A stretch of DNA of 64,000 bases from Proteiniphilum acetatigenes DSM 18083 (GTDB lineage Bacteria; Bacteroidota; Bacteroidia; Bacteroidales; Dysgonomonadaceae), in assembly GCF_000380985.1 (NCBI RefSeq), contig NZ_KB905695.1, forward strand, positions 372,001-436,000. The letters are read 5' to 3'. Both the position numbers and the translations under genes were made by a program. The notes under the pieces are model-generated. The model was not told the origin of the DNA, did not search any database, and was given only the letters and a program-made list of their open reading frames with translations. Positions 43,872 to 53,032 of this stretch are shown here, piece by piece (position 1 is the stretch's first letter; each line of letters begins with the position of its first letter).

Positions 43872-46800
43872 TTAGAATGTAAGCTGAACTCCAAATGATA
43901 CTGTCCTGTACATCGGGTCTATACGTCCCCATGTGGCGTTACCCAGGCTCGCACCTTCTTCTTTATCATTTACTTCGGGATCGACAGGAGCATTGCTTTT
44001 GTTGATCAGCTCCATCAGGTTATTCCCGCTAAAGTAGATCCTGGCTCTTTGCATGTAGATCTTCGATGCAATCTCTGATGGCAAAGTATATCCGACCGTT
44101 AAATTCTTTAACCGCAAATAGGCCATATTGACAAGATATTTGGATTGGGGATAGAAATTATGATTCCCTAACTCTAACACTGAGATAGTTCCTCTTCCGG
44201 CATTACCGGGAAATAAACGCGGGAAATCAGCATTGGGATCGGGATTTTCTTCTGTCCAATAGCTTGTCTGGTTTGCATAAATAGCATCGGCACCACGCAT
44301 CATCGGCATAACAAAAGCACTTTGGGTCCAAACTGCCCGTTTCCCCACGCCCTGGAAAAACATATCAATGTCAAAACCTTTCCATTCTGCACCTAATCTG
44401 AAACTATATTGATAACGAGGGGTCGTATTACCTATCACTTTCAGGTCGCCATGATCATCGGCAGTACCTTTACCACCATCAATCACGCCATCTCCGTTTA
44501 GATCCTTGAACTTGACATCACCGGGACCAAATGCGAAACTTCCCTGTTCTAGCCCCTCTTGAGAAGCAACTCCAGTCTTATAAGTTCCATCGGCATTAAA
44601 ATCATCTTGTGTGAAATAGCGTTCAGTCTCAAATCCCCAGATATCACCATATCTTTTTCCGGAGTAATTTTGATTCAGTAATTTCGCTTCATTTTCCCAT
44701 TTGGTAATATCGGTAACGAAATCTCCTATATTTGCATTAGCATATACAAGCACTTGATTGAAACGGTGACGCCAGTCAACTGTCAGTTCCCAACCACGTG
44801 TGCGGAGTGTGCCGGCATTCACATATGGAGCATCGGCACCTAATACCTGAGGCATGGTCTGACCAGGAGCCAACATATCTTTTGTGGTACGTTGGTACCA
44901 GTCGAACGTGAAGTTCAGTTCATTGTGCAGCAACCCTAAATCCAATCCCACGTCAAGCGTTTGAATCCGTTCCCACATCAATGTGGACGAAACCAACTTG
45001 GGTAAATCATATGCCACTACTTTGGTACCATCATCGGCCAGCCAATAGGTATCGGTATCGGAGCGCTTTGCCAGCGTAGACAGGAACATGTTGTCCCCTA
45101 CTGCCTGATTACCAATTTCACCATAAGATGCTCTAAATTTCAGGTTACTAATGGATTCTCTCAGAGGGACAAAGAATGATTCTTCACTGATCCTGTAACC
45201 TGCCGAAGCGGAAGGGAAGAACGCCCATCTATCGGATGCAGGAAAACGTGATGAACCGTCGTAACGACCGTTCATCTCCAGTAACCAGATACCCTTATAA
45301 TCGTAATTAATACGGCCGAAATAACCTGCTGTCGCCCAATGGTTATGCTGTCCGGTCACGTACTGAGAGCCGGTTGCAAGATTGAACTCCGGAAGGTTGT
45401 AATCCAAAAGGTTATCTCTTCTTGAAGAATGTCTGAAATGGGTGCCGCTCTCAGCATTGGCTCCTAACATAAAATTAAAATTATGTTGATTGGCAAGCGA
45501 GAATTCATAATTGGCAAAAATATTAAAGGCGAATGACTTGTCCTTTCGTGATTCCTGGATCAGGTATGAGGTAGTTTCAAAAGTTCCAATATTATCAATG
45601 GCTCCACCCCAGGAGTTCCAAACCTGTACGGGAATATAGGCACCCTTGTAAGTATAGTTATTTACATCGTAGGTGTAATCGGTATTTAACGTCAACCCTT
45701 TTGCGAGGGTAGCTTTTGCAAACGTACCCATACGGATAAAACCATTATTGTCGGTCCAATCTCCTGCCTGCTTCCGGTATGCTATATCATTCCTGAAATC
45801 AGTACCTTGATATGTTCCGTAAGGACCGAAGAAACTTCCCCATCGCCACATATACTGATAAGTCGTTCTACGCGTGGCAGGCCCGATGAAGTCTTTATTG
45901 CTGTAATTGAATCGTGCTCCCACCTGCAACCAGTCCTTTACATCGGTGGTTACATTCATCATGGCAGTCCATTTATCCAGTTTTTCGGGGAAGAAGGTCA
46001 TGATACCTTCATCATGGTTGTATCCTACCGACATGTAGTAAGATGTTTTTCCACTTGTTCCCTGTACGGACAGGTTATGGCTTTGCGACGGTTTCCAGTT
46101 CCTGAACATGATATCTACGACATCCCAATCGGCAAAATACATACCCACTCCGTTGTTGTCGAGAATGAAATCTCCAAGCGGCTTGGAACTATCCGTAAGG
46201 GCATCTCTGTGACCCGGAATCATTTCCCTATAACCTGATTTTTTACCGTTATGCTCATCTCTCCATCTTTCGGCATATGGAAGCATTTGATCCAAATACA
46301 TGCCGAACAACTCATTTGCCGCACCGCTCCGACCGTTTGCTGCGATTAACGCTCTCAACTGACTGGGCACGTCGGGATAGTCGGGTAGTATAGTAGGTGT
46401 ATCCCATGCAACATTTCCATTATAGTTCACTGATACCCGGTCGACCTGCCGGGCTGATTTGGTGGTGATGAGTATTACCCCAAAAGCAGCTCTGGTACCG
46501 TAAATAGAAGTTGAGGCTGCATCTTTTAACACTGAAACACTTTGAATATCCTGTGTATTCAATAAGGAAAGGTCGTCCATCGGTACCCCATCCACAACTA
46601 TCAGGGGATTACTTTTCGCATCATTACTCAATGTCCCCAACCCCCTGATCGTAACTGTGGGCTGTGCTCCCAACCTGCCGCTGCTGCTTATAACGGATAG
46701 CCCGGGAACCGCTCCTTGTAAAGCTTTGGAAATATCCGAATAGGGGCGCGCCTCCAGTGTCTTGCTTACATCCACGGTAGATACAGCTCCTGTTAAATTA

Positions 46801-47510
46801 GCTTTTTTCTGTATACCGTATCCCACGACCACCACCTCTTCCAATGCCTGAGAGTCTTCTATTAGTGTGATGTTGAAATTTGTGTTTCCTGCTGTATTGA
46901 TTGTCTGGTTCAAATATCCGATATAGGTGATCTGTATTGTTGCATCGTTTGCCACTTGCAACGTGAAATTTCCGTTTACATCGGTAATGGTACCGTTGGA
47001 GGTGCCCACTTCAATAATATTGGCACCGATAATTGATTCTCCGCTAACATCATTTACAGTTCCGGTAATTGTCTTACGGGTTTGCTGCACTTCCCCGGTA
47101 TTGATTTTGTTTTCAGCCTCTTTCTTATTTTCAACACTTCCCGGTTTCCTTGAAATGGTGATCTGCCTGTTGACGATAGAGTAGGCCATATCTGTATTCC
47201 TCAGCAACAAATCCAGTATTTCGTCCATAGATTTGTTGTTAAAGGAAACATTTACAATCTTTGATAAACCGCTTTCGGTATCATCCATAAAGAGAAACAG
47301 ATAGTCGCTGTTTTTCTCTAATTCACGAAATGCTTCTTTCAACGTTACATTTTCCAATTCGGCGCTGATTGCTTTTGATTGAGAATAAATATTTTCTGCC
47401 GTCACAGAAAAAATGCAAAGGAAAGTGATAAAAAAATAGATTTTCATAATCTTTAAAAACTTATCATTCTTTTTCGTGACAAAAAGCTTACTTGTGTACT
47501 TTTCTTGCAT
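43872..47510 (-). CDS. SusC/RagA TonB-dependent transporter with STN domain, pair 2
   Basis: 1212-residue outer-membrane importer, the first PUL gene downstream of fecR. Domains run as in SusC1: signal region, STN (about 50-124), CarboxypepD_reg-like (about 147-228), plug (VVVGYGIQKKANLTGAVSTV) and barrel ending YRTVSFGVQLTF. The STN domain again predicts signalling to FecR. The barrel is clearly different from that of SusC1, so the two pairs probably take different fragments. Confidence 0.95.
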   Translation of the reverse strand: MQEKYTSKLFVTKKNDKFLKIMKIYFFITFLCIFSVTAENIYSQSKAISAELENVTLKEAFRELEKNSDYLFLFMDDTESGLSKIVNVSFNNKSMDEILDLLLRNTDMAYSIVNRQITISRKPGSVENKKEAENKINTGEVQQTRKTITGTVNDVSGESIIGANIIEVGTSNGTITDVNGNFTLQVANDATIQITYIGYLNQTINTAGNTNFNITLIEDSQALEEVVVVGYGIQKKANLTGAVSTVDVSKTLEARPYSDISKALQGAVPGLSVISSSGRLGAQPTVTIRGLGTLSNDAKSNPLIVVDGVPMDDLSLLNTQDIQSVSVLKDAASTSIYGTRAAFGVILITTKSARQVDRVSVNYNGNVAWDTPTILPDYPDVPSQLRALIAANGRSGAANELFGMYLDQMLPYAERWRDEHNGKKSGYREMIPGHRDALTDSSKPLGDFILDNNGVGMYFADWDVVDIMFRNWKPSQSHNLSVQGTSGKTSYYMSVGYNHDEGIMTFFPEKLDKWTAMMNVTTDVKDWLQVGARFNYSNKDFIGPATRRTTYQYMWRWGSFFGPYGTYQGTDFRNDIAYRKQAGDWTDNNGFIRMGTFAKATLAKGLTLNTDYTYDVNNYTYKGAYIPVQVWNSWGGAIDNIGTFETTSYLIQESRKDKSFAFNIFANYEFSLANQHNFNFMLGANAESGTHFRHSSRRDNLLDYNLPEFNLATGSQYVTGQHNHWATAGYFGRINYDYKGIWLLEMNGRYDGSSRFPASDRWAFFPSASAGYRISEESFFVPLRESISNLKFRASYGEIGNQAVGDNMFLSTLAKRSDTDTYWLADDGTKVVAYDLPKLVSSTLMWERIQTLDVGLDLGLLHNELNFTFDWYQRTTKDMLAPGQTMPQVLGADAPYVNAGTLRTRGWELTVDWRHRFNQVLVYANANIGDFVTDITKWENEAKLLNQNYSGKRYGDIWGFETERYFTQDDFNADGTYKTGVASQEGLEQGSFAFGPGDVKFKDLNGDGVIDGGKGTADDHGDLKVIGNTTPRYQYSFRLGAEWKGFDIDMFFQGVGKRAVWTQSAFVMPMMRGADAIYANQTSYWTEENPDPNADFPRLFPGNAGRGTISVLELGNHNFYPQSKYLVNMAYLRLKNLTVGYTLPSEIASKIYMQRARIYFSGNNLMELINKSNAPVDPEVNDKEEGASLGNATWGRIDPMYRTVSFGVQLTF

Positions 47511-47557
47511 ATCTTTGTTTTGAATTTTAATTTGTTACCAATAAATTACGATTCACT
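47299..47557 (+). repeat. 259-bp direct repeat at the susC2 5' end
   Basis: Second copy of 41848-42106, 5451 bp away in the same orientation. It includes the start region and the upstream leader. Recombination between copies would delete one SusC-SusD pair and leave a hybrid susC. Confidence 0.85.
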
Positions 47558-47672
47558 CCGTAGATTTTGCTAATCGCTCGGCATAGTCCAAACTTCCTTG
47601 GCCTCTGTTCTTGCCTAACTGCAAAATTCACACTCTGGTCGAATAATGTTGCCGCATTATTCGACTTTTTTT
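47524..47672 (+). ncRNA. Candidate antisense small RNA between fecR and susC2
   Basis: Inferred. A plus-strand TATCTTTG box lies at 47510-47517 and a strong plus-strand terminator at 47638-47672, giving a possible RNA of about 150 nt. It would run opposite to the minus-strand operon in the fecR-susC gap and pair with the susC2 leader. Cis-encoded antisense sRNAs at this spot (DonS type) are known in Bacteroides PULs. The -33 element is weak, so the 5' end is uncertain. Confidence 0.45.
47638..47672 (+). terminator. Intrinsic terminator on the strand opposite to the operon
   Basis: Perfect 11-bp stem GTCGAATAATG / CATTATTCGAC, 6-nt loop TTGCCG, followed by seven T on the plus strand. On the minus strand there is no T-run after the stem, so it does not serve fecR. 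Confidence 0.8.
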
Positions 47673-47727
47673 GATTTTTCTTTTTCCATAGGCATACATA
47701 GTTTTTAAATTAATAATATCGATTTAG

Positions 47728-48888
47728 TTATCGGTGGATGAATATTGTCTCATCACTCTGTTTATCAAATTGTAAATAAGTCATTTTAGAAAAAACTTCG
47801 AGCACATCATTCAAGTTATCCGAAAGGAATAGTTTACCTGAACAGGTCTGGTCATGCATATTCATATTCGGATTGTATCGGAATTCTACGTTATAGTATC
47901 TTCCTACTTTCTTCAATACCTCGCTCAAAGGGGTTTTATTTAATTGCATATAACCGTTTGTCCAACTGATATAATCCGAAACATCTACTTGCTTGCGAAG
48001 GATCATGCCGTTTTCGATCTCAGCCATTTCATTGGGTTGTAATAATACGGCGCTGTTTTCGCTCATCACTTCCACTGAACCGTTTACCAAAACAACCGAC
48101 TCTCTTGTATCTTCAGAATAGGAAGAGACATTGAAGGATGTTCCATATACGGTGATTTGAGAATGAGGGGTATGGATCACAAAAGGGACATCGGTTTGTT
48201 TCGTAACCTCAATGAAGATTTCTCCTTCCACACTGATCTCCCTCTTTTTTCCGGAAAATGTGCCGGGAAATTCCATTTTGGTACCGGAATTCAGGTGTAC
48301 TTTCGATCCGTCTGCCAATATAAGGGTCGACCTTTTTCCATAAGGCACGATAAGTTTGTTTGTCTGGTTATTATTCAAATCGATTTCTTTCTGTGTAAGT
48401 GGATTCTGGATCACTGCACTGTGTTTCTTTTCGGAAAGATCCAAGGTGGAATTATTATCGATTTCCAATACGTTATTACCGGTAAAAAGTTGTATATTGT
48501 TATTGTTCATTACTTCCCCGATGGAAGACATTCCAGGCTCCCTGTTTTCAGACTTCTCGTGCAGAATGAAGAGTGTGGATATTAACGCAAACAATAATAC
48601 GGCGGCGGCAGATGAAGCATATATTTTATGCCATTTTTTTCTTCTCTGTTTTTCAATTTTTTCATTTAGTTTTTGCAGGCCTGAAGTTTTGCTGTTCTGA
48701 AGTGTACCTTTTCTATTCCGTATTGTTTCAAGTGCTTCAATAGCTTTATTGAACGGTTCCTGAAGCTCTGCATTTTCCCGAATAAAATTTTCCCAGAAAG
48801 CATCCAGTTCTTTTGTGGGGCGGATTCTCCAGTACACAAAAAGTTCGTCGCTCAAAAAATCTTTATAATCCATAACAGGCTCTATCAT
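47728..48888 (-). CDS. FecR-type anti-sigma factor
   Basis: Inner-membrane regulator of 386 residues. A cytoplasmic helical part (1-85) is followed by one membrane helix (about 89-110, IYASSAAAVLLFALISTLFI), the periplasmic FecR domain (VPYGKRSTLILADGSKVHLN, FSGKKREISVEGEIFIEVTK, about 180-275) and a C-terminal STN-contacting domain (LNKTPLSEVLKKVGRYYNVE). It should hold the ECF sigma factor until an STN-SusC signals ligand. The start may be MDYKDFL, five codons later. Confidence 0.93.
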   Translation of the reverse strand: MIEPVMDYKDFLSDELFVYWRIRPTKELDAFWENFIRENAELQEPFNKAIEALETIRNRKGTLQNSKTSGLQKLNEKIEKQRRKKWHKIYASSAAAVLLFALISTLFILHEKSENREPGMSSIGEVMNNNNIQLFTGNNVLEIDNNSTLDLSEKKHSAVIQNPLTQKEIDLNNNQTNKLIVPYGKRSTLILADGSKVHLNSGTKMEFPGTFSGKKREISVEGEIFIEVTKQTDVPFVIHTPHSQITVYGTSFNVSSYSEDTRESVVLVNGSVEVMSENSAVLLQPNEMAEIENGMILRKQVDVSDYISWTNGYMQLNKTPLSEVLKKVGRYYNVEFRYNPNMNMHDQTCSGKLFLSDNLNDVLEVFSKMTYLQFDKQSDETIFIHR

Positions 48889-48957
48889 TAGTTATATAAT
48901 AAAGACTGAGCGAAGGGGAAAAGGAGGACAATATTAATAAATATTAACCAAATATAG

Positions 48958-49527
48958 TTAAAGGAATGCCAGAAGAAAAGTAAGGAAAGGATTTTTTAGT
49001 TGCTGGTTTTCTCTCATTTTTTGTAGTGCCCTGTATGTCGATTTTTTTACGGCTTCAGGGTTCATATCCAACAAGGCTGCTATCTCATTGAAAGATAGAT
49101 TGAGTTGATAATGGTAATAAATTATTTTCCTCTGTTTCGGTGGTAAAACTCTTAGTGATCGTTTAATTTCATCTTTCCACTGCAATTCTGTTTCTTTCTC
49201 AATAATCCTTTCAACTACACTGTTTTCACTCTCCAGTATGATATCATTATAATTTATATAGTTAATTTGGGTTTCCACATTATGGATATCAAATAATCTG
49301 TTTTTCATGCAGTGAAGCAGGTAAAACTCAATATTTCTGATATGGGTCAACTGCTTCCGGGATATATATATTTTATAAAAAACATCCTGAATGGCATCTT
49401 TACATACCTCCTCATCGAAGCCTATTTTCAGACCGTATGCAAAAAGTTCTTTGAAATAAAAGCGATAAAGTTCTGAAAAAGCGTCTTCGTTACCTTGTAA
49501 GAATTTTTGCCAGCTGTCCGCACCCAT
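48958..49527 (-). CDS. ECF sigma factor of the Bacteroidetes FecI/PUL type
   Basis: 189 residues. Region 2 (FSELYRFYFKELFAYGLKIG, ICKDAIQDVFYKIYISR-like) and region 4 (LRVLPPKQRKIIYYHYQLNL, SFNEIAALLDMNPEAVKKST) are both present. It precedes fecR by 69 bp and should direct transcription of the SusC/D genes. Unusually, its ATG lies two bases after the folA stop codon, so it may be made at a basal level from the thyA-folA transcript. Confidence 0.93.
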   Translation of the reverse strand: MGADSWQKFLQGNEDAFSELYRFYFKELFAYGLKIGFDEEVCKDAIQDVFYKIYISRKQLTHIRNIEFYLLHCMKNRLFDIHNVETQINYINYNDIILESENSVVERIIEKETELQWKDEIKRSLRVLPPKQRKIIYYHYQLNLSFNEIAALLDMNPEAVKKSTYRALQKMRENQQLKNPFLTFLLAFL

Positions 49528-49529
49528 TT

Positions 49530-50045
49530 TTACTGTTTCCTTTTTATATAGGTCAGAAACGAATAATTATACTTATGCTTTTCGTCTGTTTTATATTTTT
49601 CGGTGTGAATTAATTCCCATTCATCCGGGTCGATTTCCGGAAAAAAGGTGTCGGCATCGTCGAACGTATGATGGATACGGGTAAGATAAAGTTTATCGGC
49701 CAGATGTAATGATGAACGGTAAAGTTCTCCTCCGCCGATAATAAAAACCGTATCTTCATTTTTGCAATAGGCCAGCGCTTCATCCACAGAGCGTACCACA
49801 ATACAGCCAGGGTAATTCTCCGCCTTATCGGAGGTGATCACTATATTAGTGCGGTTGGGAAGTGCACCTTTGGGTAACGATTCATAGGTCTTTCTTCCCA
49901 TGATGATACTGTGTCCGGTGGTAAGTTCCTTAAAATGTTTCAGGTCGGCAGGAAGATAGCAAAGCAGTCCGCCATTACGCCCGATACCGTTTTGTTCATC
50001 GAGTGCGACGATAATAGCAATATGTGGTTTATTGTGGTTCATCAT
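49530..50045 (-). CDS. folA: Dihydrofolate reductase
   Basis: Reduces dihydrofolate produced by thymidylate synthase. 171 residues with the NADPH/folate-binding signatures [40 protein letters not shown] and [14 protein letters not shown]. The start overlaps the thyA stop (ATGA-type coupling). The [17 protein letters not shown] and FLTYIKRK ends are typical of the chromosomal enzyme. Confidence 0.97.
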   Translation of the reverse strand: MMNHNKPHIAIIVALDEQNGIGRNGGLLCYLPADLKHFKELTTGHSIIMGRKTYESLPKGALPNRTNIVITSDKAENYPGCIVVRSVDEALAYCKNEDTVFIIGGGELYRSSLHLADKLYLTRIHHTFDDADTFFPEIDPDEWELIHTEKYKTDEKHKYNYSFLTYIKRKQ

Positions 50046-50836
50046 ATACTGACAGTGCCTTTAATGTGTGGGTGTGGATCGTAATCTACCAGTTCGAAAT
50101 CTTCGAATCGGAAACTGAAAATATCCTTGACATCAGGGTTGATCTTCATATTTGGTAATGGTCGCGGTTCACGCGACAGTTGAAGATTCACCTGCTCAAG
50201 GTGGTTCAGATAGATATGGGCATCCCCAAAAGTGTGGATGAAATCTCCTTCCTGTAATCCGGTAACCTGCGCCATCATTTTCAGCAGTAGCGCATAGGAA
50301 GCTATATTGAAAGGCACTCCCAGAAAGATATCAGCACTGCGTTGATAGAGTTGCAGGCTCAGTTTGCCATCGGCTACATAGAACTGGAAAAAGGCGTGGC
50401 AGGGTGGGAGGTTCATATTGGGAATATCGGCCACGTTCCACGAACTGACGATGATACGGCGCGAATCGGGATTGTTCTTAATGGTGTTGACTACCTGCGA
50501 TATCTGATCGATATGTCCGCTATTATAATCGGGCCATGAACGCCATTGGTATCCGTAGATATGCCCCAGGTCGCCATTTTCATCTGCCCATTCGTTCCAG
50601 ATGCGTACACCGTTTTCATTCAGATATTTCACATTGGTATCCCCGTTCAGGAACCAGAGTAGTTCGTGAATGATCGATTTCAGATGCAGTTTTTTTGTGG
50701 TGAGTACCGGAAATCCGTCGCTCATCCTATATCGACTCTGGTGCCCGAAGATACTGATGGTACCGGTTCCTGTACGGTCTTCTTTTTTGGCACCTTCGTC
50801 GAGTACCCGCTGCAATAGATCAAGATATTGTTTCAT
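50042..50836 (-). CDS. thyA: Thymidylate synthase
   Basis: Methylates dUMP to dTMP with methylene-tetrahydrofolate. It is exactly 264 residues, as in E. coli, with the catalytic Cys146 in [18 protein letters not shown] and the [20 protein letters not shown] and HIYLNHLEQ segments. First gene of the thyA-folA-sigma-fecR run; a good promoter lies 140 bp upstream. Confidence 0.98.
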   Translation of the reverse strand: MKQYLDLLQRVLDEGAKKEDRTGTGTISIFGHQSRYRMSDGFPVLTTKKLHLKSIIHELLWFLNGDTNVKYLNENGVRIWNEWADENGDLGHIYGYQWRSWPDYNSGHIDQISQVVNTIKNNPDSRRIIVSSWNVADIPNMNLPPCHAFFQFYVADGKLSLQLYQRSADIFLGVPFNIASYALLLKMMAQVTGLQEGDFIHTFGDAHIYLNHLEQVNLQLSREPRPLPNMKINPDVKDIFSFRFEDFELVDYDPHPHIKGTVSI

Positions 50837-50975
50837 ATTGTTGAAAAAAGAACTTAGAACTTAGAAGTAAGAACTTAGAATCAAGATATAAGATATGCTT
50901 ACTATACTTTTTATAAGATTTCACCCTTTGTTCTTTTTATATTAAAAATTTATCATCCATAATAATGTGGATAGA

Positions 50976-51006
50976 CAAAAATAACGCTTTTTTTTACAGC
51001 TGGCAA
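50976..51006 (-). promoter_or_regulatory. Promoter of the thyA run
   Basis: On the minus strand TTG, 20 bp, then TATTTTTG (50976-50983), close to the Bacteroidetes consensus. Confidence 0.6.
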
Positions 51007-51114
51007 TCCAATGTTGAAAAGTAATTGTAAATTACTGCGATTCCAGTGTGTGGTTTTATTCCTCATTATGCTAATTATAAGAACTCAACCGGGATAGAAA
51101 TTGTTTAATTAGTA

Positions 51115-51122
51115 TATATTTG
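51115..51122 (+). promoter_or_regulatory. -7 box for the DUF937 gene
   Basis: TATATTTG on the plus strand, 26 bp before the ATG. Confidence 0.5.
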
Positions 51123-51148
51123 GACTCTATTATTAATTACTCACGCAA

Positions 51149-51739
51149 ATGGATCTATCAGAATTATTAAACAGCCCGATGGGGCAATCAATCGTGAAAA
51201 ATGTGGCCGGTCAATTCGGCATGGATGAAAAAGAGGCGTCGGGAGTCGTCAATATGGCTGTACCGGCGATATTGGCCGGAATTACCAGAAATGTACAATC
51301 CAGCAACGGGGCGGAAAGCCTGAACAAAGCGCTCGAGTCAAAACACGACGGGTCGCTTCTGAATAACCTTTCCGGCATATTGCAGGGCCGTACACAGGAA
51401 TTGCAGCAGGATGGCAACGGGATCCTGGGGCATGTGTTCGGGAACAACCTTCCCGCTGTAGAACAGGGGATATCTCAGAAAACAGGTGTCAGTATGAATA
51501 AGATAGCTCCTTTGCTGGCCATGTTAGCACCTATTGTAATGGCTTACCTTGGTAAAGAGAAACGGCAGACCAATACCGGTGCCGGCGGTTTAGGCGATCT
51601 CCTGGGAGGCCTTTTGGGCAGCTCACAGCAGAGCAGATCCGGCGGTGGAATTATGGATATGCTGGGCGGCGCGCTCGATAAGGATGGCGACGGCAATCCA
51701 TTGAACGATATTCTCGGAGGATTTCTCGGAGGAAGATAA
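51149..51739 (+). CDS. DUF937-family protein
   Basis: 196 residues, function unknown. The N-terminal three-helix DUF937 part (MDLSELLNSPMGQSIVKNVA, VNMAVPAILAGITRNVQSSN) is typical. One hydrophobic helix (about 113-130, KIAPLLAMLAPIVMAYLG) and a Gly-rich, low-complexity C-terminal half (GLGDLLGGLLGSSQQ, DKDGDGNPLNDILGGFLGG) follow. It is preceded by its own promoter and followed by a terminator, so it is monocistronic. Confidence 0.88.
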   Translation: MDLSELLNSPMGQSIVKNVAGQFGMDEKEASGVVNMAVPAILAGITRNVQSSNGAESLNKALESKHDGSLLNNLSGILQGRTQELQQDGNGILGHVFGNNLPAVEQGISQKTGVSMNKIAPLLAMLAPIVMAYLGKEKRQTNTGAGGLGDLLGGLLGSSQQSRSGGGIMDMLGGALDKDGDGNPLNDILGGFLGGR

Positions 51740-51843
51740 ATTTGATCCCAAGATTGTAGTACAAATATTTAAGAGGTATAAAATAATACTTTTATCTTCT
51801 TGAATTAAATAATTTGTTCTGATCTTCAGGCAAGTATTAATAT

Positions 51844-51879
51844 AGAGGGGAAATGGGTTTAAACTTTTTTCCCTCTTTT
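51844..51879 (+). terminator. Terminator after the DUF937 gene
   Basis: AGAGGGGAAA pairs with TTTTCCCTCT (one bulge) around an A/T loop and is followed by TTTTA. Confidence 0.65.
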
Positions 51880-51957
51880 ACTGTTTTAAATTAAACGTAA
51901 GAACTTTTTTCAAGTCTTAGCTTATAAATAAGCTGTATGGCTTCAACACAACGAATT

Positions 51958-52407
51958 ATGAAAAGAAAATTATTTCCCTACTTGTTTGCTGGCCTTCTGT
52001 TTGTAGGTATTGGCTTTTTTGCCTCATCCTGTAGTGATGACGATATAACTGAAACCGCGTGGGATATTCAGGATTATGAAGTGAATGCTTCGGAATGGAG
52101 TTGGAATCCTGCCAAGAGAAGGTGGGAAGTAGTTAAACAGATGAAATATATAGATGAATTCATCTACGAAAGTGGAGCGGTGATTGGGTATGTTTTTTTA
52201 GGCGTACAAAATCAGGATGAGGTGCAAACCCAACTTCCTTACTCAAGGAGTTTTCTTTTGAACGATGGAACTGAATTTACGGAAACAATAAGCTATGAAT
52301 ATAGCTTTTTGACCACCAGAGTGACATTCTATATTCAGCCGTCTGACGGTATTCAGGATACGGCGGCGAAAGCATACTATCAATTCAGACTTGTATTGAT
52401 CTGGTGA
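51958..52407 (+). CDS. Small lipoprotein, tandem copy 1
   Basis: 149 residues from MKRKLFPYLFAGLLFVG, with lipobox SSC; the seven-residue upstream extension was rejected. After the acidic CSDDD linker it is a compact beta-rich domain (KYIDEFIYESGAVIGYVFLG, ETISYEYSF, VTFYIQPSD) ending FRLVLIW. I do not know its function. It is paralogous to the next gene: both share W.WNP, FIYE.GAV.GYVF.G, FT/YTETIS and FR.VL.W. Confidence 0.8.
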   Translation: MKRKLFPYLFAGLLFVGIGFFASSCSDDDITETAWDIQDYEVNASEWSWNPAKRRWEVVKQMKYIDEFIYESGAVIGYVFLGVQNQDEVQTQLPYSRSFLLNDGTEFTETISYEYSFLTTRVTFYIQPSDGIQDTAAKAYYQFRLVLIW

Positions 52408-52476
52408 GATCAAATGCTTTTTTGATAAAAAATGATTATTTTTACGCTCGAATGGAAACCAATTAAAACTATCTAT

Positions 52477-53025
52477 ATGGGAAAAAATTTATTTAAAACA
52501 GTTGCTGTATCATTGTTTTCTGTGGCAGTTTTGCTTGGAGGGTATTCCTGTTCTGATGATTATCCTGATGATTATCTGACTGAGGCTCAGATTCGGAGGA
52601 TGATTGAAGAGGCGTTGCGGCAGAATAATCAGGAACTAGAACCTAAATTTACGAAGTGGGAAATACTTCCGTATACTGTTTTAAAGGAACATTGGGACTG
52701 GAATCCTGATGCGGGTCGTTATCAGGCGATATATGATTTACCAGAGTTAACGGATTTTATTTACGAAGAAGGAGCTGTTTTAGGTTATGTTTTTATAGGC
52801 CAGCAGGGTGTGAATGAAGTGCAAAAATTACTTCCCTATGTGCATACTTATAATGATGCGGATACGCCGTATACCGAAACTATCAGTTTCGATATACAAT
52901 ATAAATCTGAAGGCGTAGTTCAGCCTACCGTCGCTTTCTTTATTCAGACTTCAGATCTATTCGGAGGCGATGAATATGTGGAATATCTGCCTGATTACAA
53001 CTTCCGAATCGTGTTAGTTTGGTAA
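52477..53025 (+). CDS. Small lipoprotein, tandem copy 2
   Basis: 182 residues from MGKNLFKTVAVSLFSVAVLL, with lipobox GYSC. Compared with copy 1 it has an extra helical acidic stretch (YLTEAQIRRMIEEALRQNNQ) before the shared domain (ELTDFIYEEGAVLGYVFIG, NEVQKLLPYVHTY, FRIVLVW). Same strand, 69 bp after copy 1, so probably one transcript. Function unknown. Confidence 0.8.
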   Translation: MGKNLFKTVAVSLFSVAVLLGGYSCSDDYPDDYLTEAQIRRMIEEALRQNNQELEPKFTKWEILPYTVLKEHWDWNPDAGRYQAIYDLPELTDFIYEEGAVLGYVFIGQQGVNEVQKLLPYVHTYNDADTPYTETISFDIQYKSEGVVQPTVAFFIQTSDLFGGDEYVEYLPDYNFRIVLVW

Positions 53026-53032
53026 TTATATG

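Larger units (their letters stand above)
50837..51148. other. Divergent intergenic region
   Basis: 312 bp between thyA and the DUF937 gene. It holds a tandem AACTTAGAA-type repeat (50849-50882), one promoter for each direction (50976-51006 minus, 51115-51122 plus) and no recognisable gene. Confidence 0.6.

Noticed and set aside
47638-47672. Terminator of fecR
   Set aside because: The T-run follows the stem on the plus strand only; fecR is on the minus strand.
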